Origin: Antennarius striatus
Taxonomy: Eukaryota > Chordata > Actinopteri > Lophiiformes > Antennariidae
NCBI RefSeq assembly: GCF_040054535.1
Contig: NC_090797.1
Coordinates: 9,107,001-9,171,000 of the forward strand
Length of the DNA: 64,000 bases
Reading direction: 5' to 3'
Below are positions 13,834 through 27,100 of the stretch, one piece after another (positions within the stretch are counted from its first letter, which is position 1; each line of letters opens with the position of its first letter). The notes under the pieces were generated by a model. That model saw only the letters and a list, made by a program, of their open reading frames with translations, was not told where the DNA came from and made no database searches. Both the position numbers and the translations under genes were made by a program.

Positions 13834-14961
13834 CAATGATTATATACTCCTGAAGGGATTTTGGAAAATACACTGCACCCTACACGGAGACAATTTGCTC
13901 TAACATATTAATATGTATGGGGTTTAATCCAGTCTTAACAACGCAGAAGCAGAGAGAAAGAGCTAGCAGGAGAAGTAAAAGCCACTGCATTCCTCCTCCA
14001 ATGGTCCTCCTTGAACTACAAACTGAGCTAATGAGGGTAATTTCAAAGCAGTACAATAGATTATCTCTAATTAAGTTAACAATGTATAATTCTGGCTAAT
14101 CCCATGCGATGACTGAGCTGTTAGCCAGAGAGAAGCAGAGCTCAGAGCCACAGGTGCGGTGCAGCAGTGCCGAGCCACACCAAATCACTTAGCATTCACT
14201 TTGCCTTATTACCCAGAAGCCACTGGGGTCCTGTTTGTGTATTAGCAAGTTTTCCACTCTTTTCATTAGTGTCCCTGGCTCATATCTGGTTTCATCTGGG
14301 TCACAATCAAAAATGTTGTTTCTCCCCCACAGAAAGGTTAGATTGTGTGTGTCGCCTTTGGTTGTGAGACTCTGGCAAAGACTTCTCAGTTTATCAGTGT
14401 ACTTCACAGGCATTCTTTGTCATTCTTACAAAGCAGTATCTCCTCGGCCCCCGTTCTCTACAGCACAGGGTGAAATCCTATTAAGTTTTTCCTTCGTGCC
14501 AGCATAAAAGCCTTCCGCCAATTGTTGCGGATCAATCCAGCTCAGTCCAGTTCATCTCTGTTTCATCTCAGAAAGCTCTGAGATTGCTTGGGATCCTCTG
14601 AGTTCAACGTATTCTTCTTTCTTGAAGTTCATGTACAACGCTGAGTTGTACAATAAGTTTGAATGTGGCAGCGCTAACGCCAGCTACTGTTGCAGAATAT
14701 ATTTTCAGTTTGATAAAAAGCATGAGACAATTTAGCTCCAAAGAAGAAAAATAAAAGCCCTTTGATTCTGTAACAGCAAACATGGATTGTAACTTCTCTT
14801 TAGACTCCAGTTCTCTCCTCTTAGTGCCTGGTGATTCTACCAGTCCATCATATCTTGTGCATAGATGACCAGCTGACAAACACATGAGAAAGAGATGTAA
14901 TACCAGCAATTTTTATGTCAAAAACGATCTGTTGTCAGCAGCTTAATGTTCCACCCAGCTC

Positions 14962-15079
14962 TCAGCTCAAGTACAAGCTTGGCTCCGGGGTCCAGGCTGC
15001 AAAGGGGTCTTCAAACACTCGCTGCTGCTGCTCCTCCTCAATACCACGGGCAAACAGTCGTATCAGCTGGCACTGGACA
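14962..15079 (-). CDS. cerk: cerk coding exon 13 (C-terminus and stop)
   Basis: Encodes VQCQLIRLFARGIEEEQQQ, matching human VHCQLVRLFARGIEE, and then a divergent tail ending EPSLYLS with TGA at 14964-14962. The tail is longer than in human. The acceptor TTTCCTCTCTGCAG lies directly next to a long (TG)n tract. Confidence 0.95.
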
Positions 15080-15090
15080 CTGCAGAGAGG

Positions 15091-15140
<50 letters not shown>

Positions 15141-18100
15141 ACACACACACGCACACACACACACACACACACCACATAATGGAACAGCACCCCCGTGTGC
15201 AGACTTGGCATGGAGATAGTCTTTGTGGCATGTAAACTTTTAAGACACCTACACCAGATGTTACGATACAGATGGGGTACAAACACCTTAATGATGTGCG
15301 TAACAGAGCCTGATGAAGACATTTTAAATGCTCCCAGACAGAATGAGAGGCAGTGAAAATGCCTGATGATTATTATGGAACACTATTTTTCTATTGCCTC
15401 CATTACTGTGAATGTGTCTGCTGACTGGCGTGTAGTCTTACTGGAACACTCTCTGTTTGCTTCAATGCTTCTCCTGTAATTTATATAATGGAAGAGCAAA
15501 GAAAATTGTAATTTTTTGGCTCAGTATGACGGATTCTTTCCCGAATGCTAATCATACATAACACAGGAATAAAAATAAGTCATTACAGTACATACGTATA
15601 ATCACATAAAAGGACCCTAGCTTCTTCGGTTTTTGCTTAAAGTAAAATGCTGTGATCTATTTTTTTATTTACAAATGTGTACTCACAAAGCAAAACTCTC
15701 CTTTCTCTGCCACTTCCTTTCGGTTTCGCCTGAGCTACTACCAATAATTACTCGAGCAGCACTGTGGCTGGCTCACTCCAGGAATGATTAGTCGAGAGGA
15801 AGAGGCAATAAAAGGATGGACTTGTGCTTTAATTAAAGGGGAGTAGCCTTTTAACATGGGGAGGGCCGTTAAATTAGCAACATTATGGCACCATGCATCA
15901 TTGACAAAGTACAATGGAGCATGAAATATACGACACATCAAGCAGAGCCACACTGGCTTTATAAAGATCTGATAGTGGGGGCAGTTGAAGTGTGGACAGG
16001 GACGGAATAATGACGGGGGCTGATTCTACGGCGATGCCAAGATTGTCCAGCAGGGAAGGTTTGAAGAGCCTCCTGACTGGAGACTGGCGTGAGCGGCGTT
16101 AATGGCACTGACGCACAAGCTTTTGCCTGTGCTTAAAGTATGTTTTTATTGCTAGCTCCAGGTACCTATACAGCTTAAGAATGATTTACTTTACATTTAT
16201 ATCAAAAGTAGTGAACTAGAGATTGTACAGATTTCAAATAATCATTTCCCTTTGTCTTTTTCAAAATGTTTTAGTATCAGTTCAACATTAATAAAGGGCT
16301 GAAACCAAAGTAGAAACTCTAAGACTTATAAATAACTTTACATTTTACCATATATTTTGTGTTTGATATTGACTGTATTTCATTGGGAAAAAATAGTTTT
16401 AATTCCACTCCACTAGGCTTTAAAGGTTACTATGCTAACATGCTCACCTATTGACACTAGCCACAGCTGAAATCTGTTTGTATAGTCTTCAGCTGAAAGA
16501 CCATTGTCTTTCTGGTGTAAATGTACTGCTGGATCCCGCTCTGAGGCGTTTGACCTCCTGTGTTGGGCCATCCACTCAGTACTACTCCACAAGTGGATGA
16601 ATGGGTTTCAATGGCTCTCATAATGACTTAACAACCCTCATGCTCTAGAAGTTTCCTGCATAAAGAGATGAAACTTCAAGTTCAGTTGACTTAACTCAAC
16701 ACAGGGATCTGCAAAGTACAAGTTCATAAATTAAAGTGTTCTGTGTTTAACATATTATGTAAAGAGTAACTGTTAATTCTCTTTGCACAGTAAATTAATT
16801 AAATATTTTATACTTTAAGCTTTTTGACACACACAGAACCTTTTAACATGGATGTTTGATATATATTTTGACCCTCTCAATAAAATGTGCCCCCTTTCAT
16901 GCCTCTGTTAGACAAAAGAATCTTTTATCCACCATAGTCTTAAGATGATCGCTTGTGGACCAACATCTATACACAGACATGTGCAGTTTGGCTATATTTA
17001 AATGTGTTTTACTGTAATGCATTGAGGATAAGAAGCTTCTTGAGTGTGAAGAAAATGATTTATTTATACTTAGGTTTGAAACTCTGAATATCTGAAAGCA
17101 AAATAAAAATGGAGATTCTGTGTCTAATACCGAGTAAAATATTTGTCTCCACTGTGAATACCATTATAATGGTTTGAGACTTGCAAAAAAGTTTTTTTGT
17201 CCATTATGTTGCTTCTGCAATATTATTTGCATCGATTCAAAGTTATTTGCCCCTCCTTGTCTATGCCGAGGGTGATGATCCCCATCTTCACCACTTCAAA
17301 ATGTGATTTTACTCTCACATTATTGAAAAAAAAAAAAACTGAAGGAACGCACAACAGAAAACAGTTTTTGGCTTGATCTCCAACAAAACCTGGCAAAGGA
17401 AGATGTTCACTGGTAGTTCTCTTATTACCTGACTTGGATGGCAGCGTGAGGCAGGATCTCCCCATCACAGGTCCAGCTGCTGTGGGTAGTGCTGTAGTTA
17501 CAGGCTGTTTGTAGGGAACATAGTGGGTTGAAGCCCGTCTTCTCGCTCAGGTCTTCAAGTGAAACCAGGTCATGATGTTGCGGTTGGAAATTAAATTTCC
17601 TCACCCGGTGGACTTCCACGAAAGAGTGGTCAAACTTTTGGAGGAGAGGTGTTTATAAAGAGATCAGAGACAGAAGATATGTTAAAAGGCATTACTGTAG
17701 TTATGACCAAAAAGGTGCATAAACTGCTTTAAAAAAAAACAAAAACGTCAATCACATCATGTTCGTGGTATATTTCTATGAAATATGATTATTAAATTTG
17801 CTGGTAAAATGACTCTTGTCATGCAGTTCTTATTTGCTTACTGGCTTCTGGTGGGTGAGCTAAAAAGTTAATTTCCCTCTGGTTGTTTAATGAACTCCTG
17901 TTGATTTTGGAATGGAAAAGCAAACTGTGCGCAGGGTTACCCTTTCTTTCCATTTATGAGAGATGAAAACAACAGGAGGTGAAATGCGAAACAAAGTGAG
18001 AGAAGAGGTCAGATGAAATTGAGGTGCATCAAAACTGTGAATGTCGGAAGAGTGAGGAGAAGAAAGAGAGGAGATGAAAACAAATTACATTGTCAAAATC

Positions 18101-21100
18101 CCCTTTCATCTCGTTTGGTGTTGCAGAGAGGTTCAGGTCTGTCCGGTACGCTACTTTATTTGCCTTCACGGGTTGCCAGTTTCTCTCCATCCTCCTCTTT
18201 CTTCTCCATTCCTCTCTCTGACTTCTTTCTCTCACTTTTTCACCCTCTCTCATCCCAAAAGCGGAATGACAGCCATTTATTTCACATCACATCCACTTTA
18301 TGACTGCAATAGCTTTGTATTCACACTGGACGGGCTGCCTAAGAGACTTTCTGACAAGACCATGAATATGCTTAGCGGCTCCTCAGTCCTCATCTTTCTT
18401 TGCTTGGCTGGACAGTGATGCTGATATTAAGTGAACACTTACGTAAAGACCCACTCACCTTAGCCATACTACTACTTTTCTACCTTTCTATGTGTCAAGT
18501 AAAGCAGCCTCAAACTACCGATGCACCGCATCATGTCTTTTCACAGCCGAGACTAAACGATGAGGGGAGATATCATTTGATTTTCTCAATTAGATCGATC
18601 CGACAACTGATGAACAAAACGCTGAAGAAAGGCGACCCACTCAGAGCAGCGCTATGATGTGCAAAGTTTATTCCTGTTGACTTTGACATCATCAAAAGTT
18701 ACACAGTGTGTGCTAAAGAAGATGCTATTTGCTGGCTTGAAAACACGAGACAAGCGAGAGGTTGAAAGTGCGATCTTGTCCATTTTATTTGACTCTTTAC
18801 TGTAAAAGCTTACAGTCGCACTAATAGACCACTGAGCATGTACTGATATGTAGCAGAGCAATGAGCTAAATGCTAATGTCGACGTGTTAACATGCTCACA
18901 ATGTCACGGTAAAAGTGATACTATGACATTTGAGTGTTGCCTAATATCACACTAACATCAAAGAGTCATTACTTTTCAGAAAGTTGCTCCTAAGGCTTGA
19001 ATAAATTAAAAACCTGACTTGGTGATGGAGCTAGCTGCTGGAAAATAAAACTCACAAAGTAACTTCAACAAGAATTGAGTTCTGCAAAGACACAGGCGAA
19101 GGATTCAAGATGAAACAAGAAAGTTTTCAATGTGGGAAAAAAAGTAATGAGTTATTAAAAATAGAAATCTGGTTTGTCACCTAGATAATATGATTTTCTG
19201 CATTAGACGTAATGGATAACACCCTACAGCTGCTGTGAAATGACATTAAACGTTGTCATTACTAGAGCTGAAATTGTTTTACTGCAGAGTGATAGAGCAA
19301 CATCTCACTGGTGAATCTCGGTATTTTGAGAAAATTCTCCATCGTAAAATCATTTTTTCAGACCTCTTTGCATCGGTGTCAGAGGTGATTTCATTCAGTC
19401 CTCTCAATGTAAAAACACAGCACTGGGACTGAGGCATTCCAGGGACACGCTTCATGTCACACATTGCAACAAAATCATCATCAGCTCCTGTGACATCTCT
19501 CCCTTCTCTTCCCTCTCTTTTATTTGATATTACCAATATTTATTATCAATTATTATTATTATAATAAATATTATCAATCAATTATTATCGCGATCCAATC
19601 AGATCTTATTATAGGAATGTTTGTCAGCGTAATCCAGATACCCAGCTCTTGATCCTAGGGTTACCTCAGGATGTCAGTGTTTGCTCAAAACACAGCACGC
19701 AACAGAATACTTTCACCATTGCGGCGCCCGTAGATGAAATTACTGACAAGATTCTTCTAAATGGGATAAACTTCCCAAGGTCCTTCCTGAGGTAATAATT
19801 ACTAATCACCAGACTTCCCCTGGTAATACTTGTGCAATCCGGAGAGAGCATTAGTCTGGTATCAGCCTGTACTCCCATGCAGCATATCCCTGATGCAGCG
19901 ATTATCTGCGCCTCTCCAGACCAGGGTGGAGGTTATTTATGATACGTGGGAAGGCACAAGGGCTGAGGCATTTGAACTAAAGTGAGCCATAGTTTGGAAA
20001 TTCAGCAGAGTCAGCATATTGAGGTGCTAGCACAGCAAGAGCAGAAACTCCACCTTATGCTCGTTCATTTACAGACTAAACACACTGTCAATTTATCTGT
20101 GCAGAGCCCAAACTAATCCTGATGTTGGGAGAGAAACCGTGATTGACAGGAGGCTTTTGGAGAGGATGAAATTGACGTCAAACTTTTGCCATATTGTGGA
20201 GATTTCTTCCCTCTTTGAAGGGGATGTTTTTCTCATGCCTGCTCTATCTAAATCACATCAGTTCTTCCCGCTCATTTGAATTCAGAATTATTCTGCACAG
20301 CATGATTCACATACTGTTCATGCATACTTGGACCGCTACATAACCATGAGGAGGAAAAAAAATCATAAATTGACTGTTATTGCCACTGGGTAATAACTTG
20401 GAAAGTGTTCCGAAGCTAAATCAAACACAGTGACTCACTATCATATACTCAAAAGCCGAATCCTTCACTCCCACCTGGTCGTCTTTGTTGGTGTGTCGGA
20501 GGAGGTGTCTTAAGAAGTCGAGGCGGGAACACTTCCTGACGAGGATGAGGTCCATGGTGCCGTCAGCAAGGTGAGCGGAGGGCGACAGGCCTTTTGGGCT
20601 GCGAGGACACGCGCAGCTCATATTCGCTGCATTTATGGCAATGAACTTTCCGTTGATTGCATTCCAACCATTGCTGATATCTGAAACAAGAGTCAGGAAA
20701 GGAAGCATCGCCACAAATTAAGTTTAGATTGTAATAGTTTTATTTGCTTGATACAAGCCATCGGTAATTTTTGGAGCATTTTGGCATTATTAGGTAGTCA
20801 CTTTACACACTTTAGACTGTACACAAAACTGTTCAAACAGTTGAAATCAGAAAGATTCATGCACATGTGGGTGACACTATTTCTCCCACACTATTCTTAA
20901 CGATATTTATTTTAAAGACTTTTGGAAATAATGGCATCCATTACAAAATTGTCAAAAAAAAATAAATCTTATTATTATTAGAGGTGGAAGTTAGGTGAAC
21001 TGCAAATGAAGCTACCAACCCCGTAGTCAATCATGATCGTCATTTTGTATTGTATGCTTAGCTGGCATTAGCAGTTGGAAAATGGCATTGCTAAACCTTT

Positions 21101-24100
21101 AAAAGCTTCAAATTAGTTATGTGGAAGAACAAAGCATTTCCAAGCTGACAGAACACTTCAAATTACATAACTCCGCTGCTCCAGTATTGATTTTTTTCAC
21201 GTTCACAAAGAAAAACATTGACTGAGAAACAAAATCAAATACTTAAGAGCCTCACTTATGACCGCCCGGTGCACAATAACCTGCAATCATTAAAAAAAAA
21301 TCCATTCCACCGCTCAACATTTGACTGCTTACTTCACACCTCTGTTTCCACTGATCTAAATCTCACCCATTTCACATTGACACAAGAAAGTGGACCTGAA
21401 GGTGCAGTGAATGCAACATGCTGTTATTTAACGGCACTAACCAGCCAATCTACATCATTTCAAAACTATGTGCTGTGTTTGTGTTTCTTTATCAGTTTTT
21501 AAAGCCATTTCTGTGTCTCAGGTAAATAAAGGATCAGATGAATGTTTTGATTCCCCCTTCCCCCTTATGTGCTGATGATAACCTGTGCACCATCAGGAAT
21601 GTGGAATTTGAAACTACAAAGTGTATCTTGAAAGTTGATGATGCACCCTAAACGTTGACTTGAGGTTTTTATGTGACGGCGGCGATGTTGATGAGAGACC
21701 ATTATAATGCCTGAGCCAACATAGATACTCTGATGCTGAATGTGACGTGTTTCCTTCGTAAGACAGCTGGATGTCATGTCTTTTTAAATGATAAATGAGT
21801 TTGACCGTGGATGAACTCATAATATCTTAATAGGTCGTGCAGATAAAAGGCTGCCTTGTTTAACCTCAAGTTAGCTTGTTCTGATTAAATGACCAGCCTC
21901 CAGTTCTCAAATGACAGATGTGATGGTTGCACTTCACAAACCACAACACTGGTCCACTGAGATTAACAACCGTTTACAAGTGATGGTGTATCAAAGACAC
22001 ACAATTGCCCATGGGACTACCAGCGTCTGTCGCCTGGGTGATCGTCATTGGAGTAAAAATGCGGAAAGTGATCACACATCCAAACCTCAGAGGAAAAATT
22101 ATATGATCTCGGAAAGCAAAAAGGATTCATTACCTTTTTTCCTAATTTTGCAAAAACAAACTTAGAAGTGTGATATACCGACCAATGATAATAAGCCCTC
22201 TGAGGCTGCATAAAACAACAATACTCTAATTTAGATGTAGTGATTAAAGTTGAATTAAAATAGATCCACATACGAAAACAAATCTGACAGCAGCGTGTCA
22301 ACTTTGGGATTGGAGACTTTTCGTAGATGAGTATTTGCTTTCGGAGAGCAGGTTAGCTTACTTTCAGAGAGCGTGTTGTGCCTCATTGATTTAGCAGTTG
22401 TCTGTGATTTCCCTCCCAGGAAGTAGAAAGAAAAGCTAAACAAACGGCAGCGCTGGTGAGAGGTAAGCCCCCTGTGAGAGCTCGCTGATCCAAATTTCTT
22501 CCTGATTAGTGAGTCTGTCACATATCATGCACACAAACTCACTAAAAATACACAGTAACAAATAGCCAAGATATACAATCTTGAATATAATATCACACTA
22601 ATTAGAGAGGGAGAAACGCACACAGCTCATCAGCAGCTCAGGATATGTTGGTGAATTGAGAGGAATGTGGATAATGAAGTATGAGTGTGTTTGTGGGGTA
22701 AAAAAAAAAAAGAATAAGAGGAAGACAACACTTTGCTCCTCCAGGCTCAAGGCTGAGTGGATGGACACCAGTTTCGATGAAGTAAGAAAATCCCATCAAG
22801 CAAACGTGGGGGTGGGTGGTGGAGGGGGGCGGGGTGTGAAATCGATAGGCAAAAGAGGCCCTGGCAGTGTCGCTAAAAGAAGTTTATATTTTCTCATCAA
22901 TAACTCATCAAAGATCTCATCAAGAATTTTTCCAAGCTGCAGGAGAAAAACAGCCCTGACAGAAATAGTAGATGAAGTAAATTTTGACAAGAAAATGCAG
23001 CTATTTGCAGTCAGGTAGAGCAGAATGTAAATCTCCTCTGATTTGTTTGCGACTTCAAGGAAAAAGAGAGCTGGTGAGGGATTGTCTCCTTTTTCTGTCT
23101 CATCGTTCAAACTGCATAAAAAAAACTTCTTCTCATATCTAAGAAGTCTAGTCAAAACAGACAAACATGCCGATAACGAGGGGGGGAAATGAGATGCACG
23201 CTTTTCAGCAGGATTAATTTGACACATTTTGAGTAATAACCTCAAAACCGTACCTTTATCAGATGTTTCCAGCTCCTCTGACATCTTCCACTGCTTGTTG
23301 TCCTTTGATGAGGGTTTGCGCTGACACACGCAGCACCTGAAATATCAGCATCACCTTGTTTTACGATCATCAAACCATTGGTGTCAAAGTTTTAACAAGC
23401 CTGAATAAGCCATTAGGCGTGGAGAAATCCAGTCCATCTGTAGCTATTTGAATAAAAATATTTTCTGTTGGAAAAGCTCTAAGAAGTCTGCAGTCAGATA
23501 AGCCTTTTGTAGCGTAGCCGTGTCACTTTTTATGATAAAATAAGTTGTCAGGGAGCATAGCAGTTTACAGATTAATGGTTTTCAGCTCCTTTCAGCACCC
23601 ATAACAAATGCAAACAATGTCTGCGCTCAGCATCTCAAAAAACCAAAGCACTTAGTCATGCGCCTTTTGGAAAGACTGAATGGGCTCTCAGTCCGCAATA
23701 AATCAGATAGGCTTCCTGACAACGTAAACTACCCTATTTATGCTCTAGCAGGTACACTACCATTGAGCTGCATCAGATAAGTTAGAACCTTGTAAAATAA
23801 TGCAGCAAAGTCACAGAAATCGACCGTTTATTTACCCGGATCGACACAGCAACTTGTCTCTCGGGGTCCCCACGTTGTTTTCAGCCGGGAGAAAAGAGAT
23901 GGTTCCCTCATAATAGTTATGATCCAGGAAGGTTTTCACCCCTGAAACACAAAATAACAAGCTGAGCCACAGGACAATTAGGAAACGACAACATTTTGGC
24001 TCAAAGAACAGAGATCCCCCTTTCTACTGGAAACGCTATTAGTGCTGATGTGGATATCAATAAATCTAATCAATAATAGAGTCAATTATAAGATGCAAAT

Positions 24101-27100
24101 TTTAATTGCGTGTGTGAAATTTTTATGAAATGTATCAGCTGGTTTTTGAGGCTATTTGGATGGATCATACACAGAATCTTCCGATGAACAGATGGATGAA
24201 CAGATGGCTGGACCAAGGTAGCCCTATATGCATGCTATATAAACATCCATATGTGTTTTATGTGTTGCAAACAACACATAAAACAAACTTTTGAGATGTT
24301 GTTAGCATAAAGATAAGACAGGCTGCTTGGTAGCTGAATATGCAGGCCAGGACCTCATTTAGCAACATTTAGCATAGTTTGTACACACAAAGTAGACTTA
24401 ATGGGGAGCAAATAGAACTGGATAAGCCATCACACAAAACCCAAATTAATAAGAAAACATTTCAGTAAATAACAACATGCATTACTGCTGTTTGCATTTG
24501 TAAGGCAATTTGATGTAAGTTTTTAGTAGTAGAAATGTAATGTCATAAATACCTCTAGGTTATACTGATACCCTGACTGTACATCTTTGAGGTTCTGATT
24601 TGTTTCTAATACGTAGTGGTTTTTTGGGTTAAAGATATGAGGACTTTGTAAATGATGCGCTATAAACTCTGCAGATATATGTGTATTGTACTGAAGAGAT
24701 TTCTTGTGCAGTGAATACAGTCAGCACACATTTTGATATTTTTCTCCACATATTTTAACAACTGAGTCCAAGATGTTTTGGTTAAGAATTTTCCTCGTCC
24801 ATGCAGCTGACTCCAATTCAGTTTAGTCCAAACATTATATGGTGGTTGGCTTTTTAAAAAGCACGTTCAAGTATAATAAGTACGAGTACAAATGTGTGGC
24901 CCCAGTGGGGAGAGGAATATTGTTGTTGGTGAGTCCTTCTAAATCCACTGGCTTGAGCTCCTGTGTATAACGTGTATGTTGAATCCTCTGAAGTCTGGAT
25001 CCAGAGCTCTGGGCTGAAGTTGTAAATAGGCTTACCCTGAAAAATCATTCAAGTGTATAAAAAGAGAGCTTTCATACCTGACAGGTCATATCTAGCAGGG
25101 CCCAGCCATCTTTTTCTCTCGCTGTCTGTCAGCAGATCACCATAGAAACCATAGCCGAGCAAAGAGACGGAGTACCTGAGGAAGACGTCGCCATGGTGAA
25201 CGGAACAGACATCCATTGGATGAGAGTCACCTGTTGACGTAAAAGCAGATGACAAGGAAATAAAAGCAGTTATTCTAATGACCAAAGTTTGTTTCTACAG
25301 CACTGATAACATCTAAAACAAATCCTGACGTCACGTGATGCAATCTGTGACCTACTAACCTACAATGATGTGTAAAGCAGATGTAACTGGATCGTTGGAT
25401 CCCACCGTGGCAAAGCAGATACAGTCAGTGGATCCTGTCGGATAAGGGGTACACAGGTTAAGTGAGTTAAAAACTTCCTATTTCAGTCTCACACATTTAA
25501 GAAAATATGCGGTGTAGAATTCCATTTATATTAATACCTGACATCTCTCTTGGGTTGCAGTGTAATTGTGTTAGATACCGTTTGACCCACATGTCGAACA
25601 AGGACACTTTGAATGACACAGATACGCCAGTGGTTTGTCTGGTTTAGGTGAGATCACACAACAGGATTGCACAGGAGTCTCACACTTCCTGGAGACATGT
25701 CTGCCATGACTGTATTAATGAACAAGATGAATGTCAGCCATGTCAGAGGCTCCTAGTTTAAGCTAAACGCCAAAGTATCATGCCAAAATACTCGAAATGT
25801 CAGCCTGCAGCCTGCAGATGCATGCTGTTAATTGCAATGCTCACAAGTAGATTATTAACAGCCATGGTATTGATCACTTTTAGTATCTCAGTTTAACATG
25901 ATAGCTTGCCAATATTTACTGAAAATTATTTAACCATCAAGATCACACTCACCATCATTGGTTTGGTTTTAAACAGAAACAATGGACTAATTTATTATTT
26001 AACTTTATTAAATATTGGCATCCTGATAGGTGGAGACGTTTCACAAAACCTCCTAAATGCAAACCTCCTAAATTTTGCACCAATTCCTCAAATAAACAAT
26101 ATGTTTTTGCTGGAAAGGTAAAGATCCCTTTATGGTGAATTTCCCATCAATACATTTCCTACAAGTGACTGGTCAGATTTGTGATAGTTTGAATTTATTT
26201 TTTGAAAAAATTCAGTCTGTTGCCAAAATGATATTCATATTACCCATAATTTTCTCCATTACTACAGGCATAAATCATATTCTGGGCTTGATTGTCTTAT
26301 TCTATAAATTACAGGGTCCAGCCGGAAACAATTAAATTTTTCAGTCCTCCTGGCTCATTCCTACTATTTATTTATTTTTATCTTATTTATTTATGGGGTT
26401 TTTTTGCTGGGAAAGCAATCAACAGTCAACAGTGAAATTATTATGTTTATCTGAAACCTCTGAAGTCCATTTTTGTTCTGTTTCTAAACCTGGTCTCAAT
26501 GTTGTTCGATATTTTAGTAGATTGTAAGAGAATCACAGAACCTATAAGATGAAAAAATGAGAGCTCAATGCTCTCCTCATCTTGTGGCGCTCATCGTTCA
26601 TTTATAGATTATATTTTCTTATTTATGACATGATGATTCAAAATTATTTATGTCAATGTCTCTGACTTTTGGTGAAACGAGTGTGATGGACTCCTTTCTT
26701 CATCAGATCGACTCTGAATCAGTAAAAACCTAAAACAAAACTCTTTGACAGTTATACATTCGCCCATAATAAACATTTAAACATAATTTCCCATCGGGCT
26801 CTATGAAGTAGTCATCTATCATCTATCTATCTAGCAACTGTTTAATTGTAAAAGTTGGGATTCAACTTTTCAGTTTTCGGATCAATAGATTTTTACATAC
26901 CTGGGTTTGTCTACACCTCTTCAATAAATCTGAAACTGTACTGTTAATTCCGATACAAATACAGATATTATGCAGCATGAAATAACCTCATTGAGGTGAA
27001 TTTAAGAGGAATTTTAAGAGGATATTTAAAAATCATCAGAGGCCTAAGAAAATAAGAGAAATGTGTTATTAATCTTTTATGTACTGCTAACCACAGCAAT

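Larger units (their letters stand above)
17635..20474 (-). other. cerk intron 11, non-coding
   Basis: No additional exon seen. It contains a teleost-type interspersed repeat relic near 18850-18915 and a long AT-rich inverted repeat at 19535-19572. A pyrimidine-rich run lies near 18180-18250. Confidence 0.6.

Noticed and set aside
22796..23329. A separate 177-codon single-exon gene on the minus strand
   Set aside because: Its first 25 codons are cerk exon 10 and it begins at a GTG; it is exon plus read-through intron, so it is reported as a possible retention product only.
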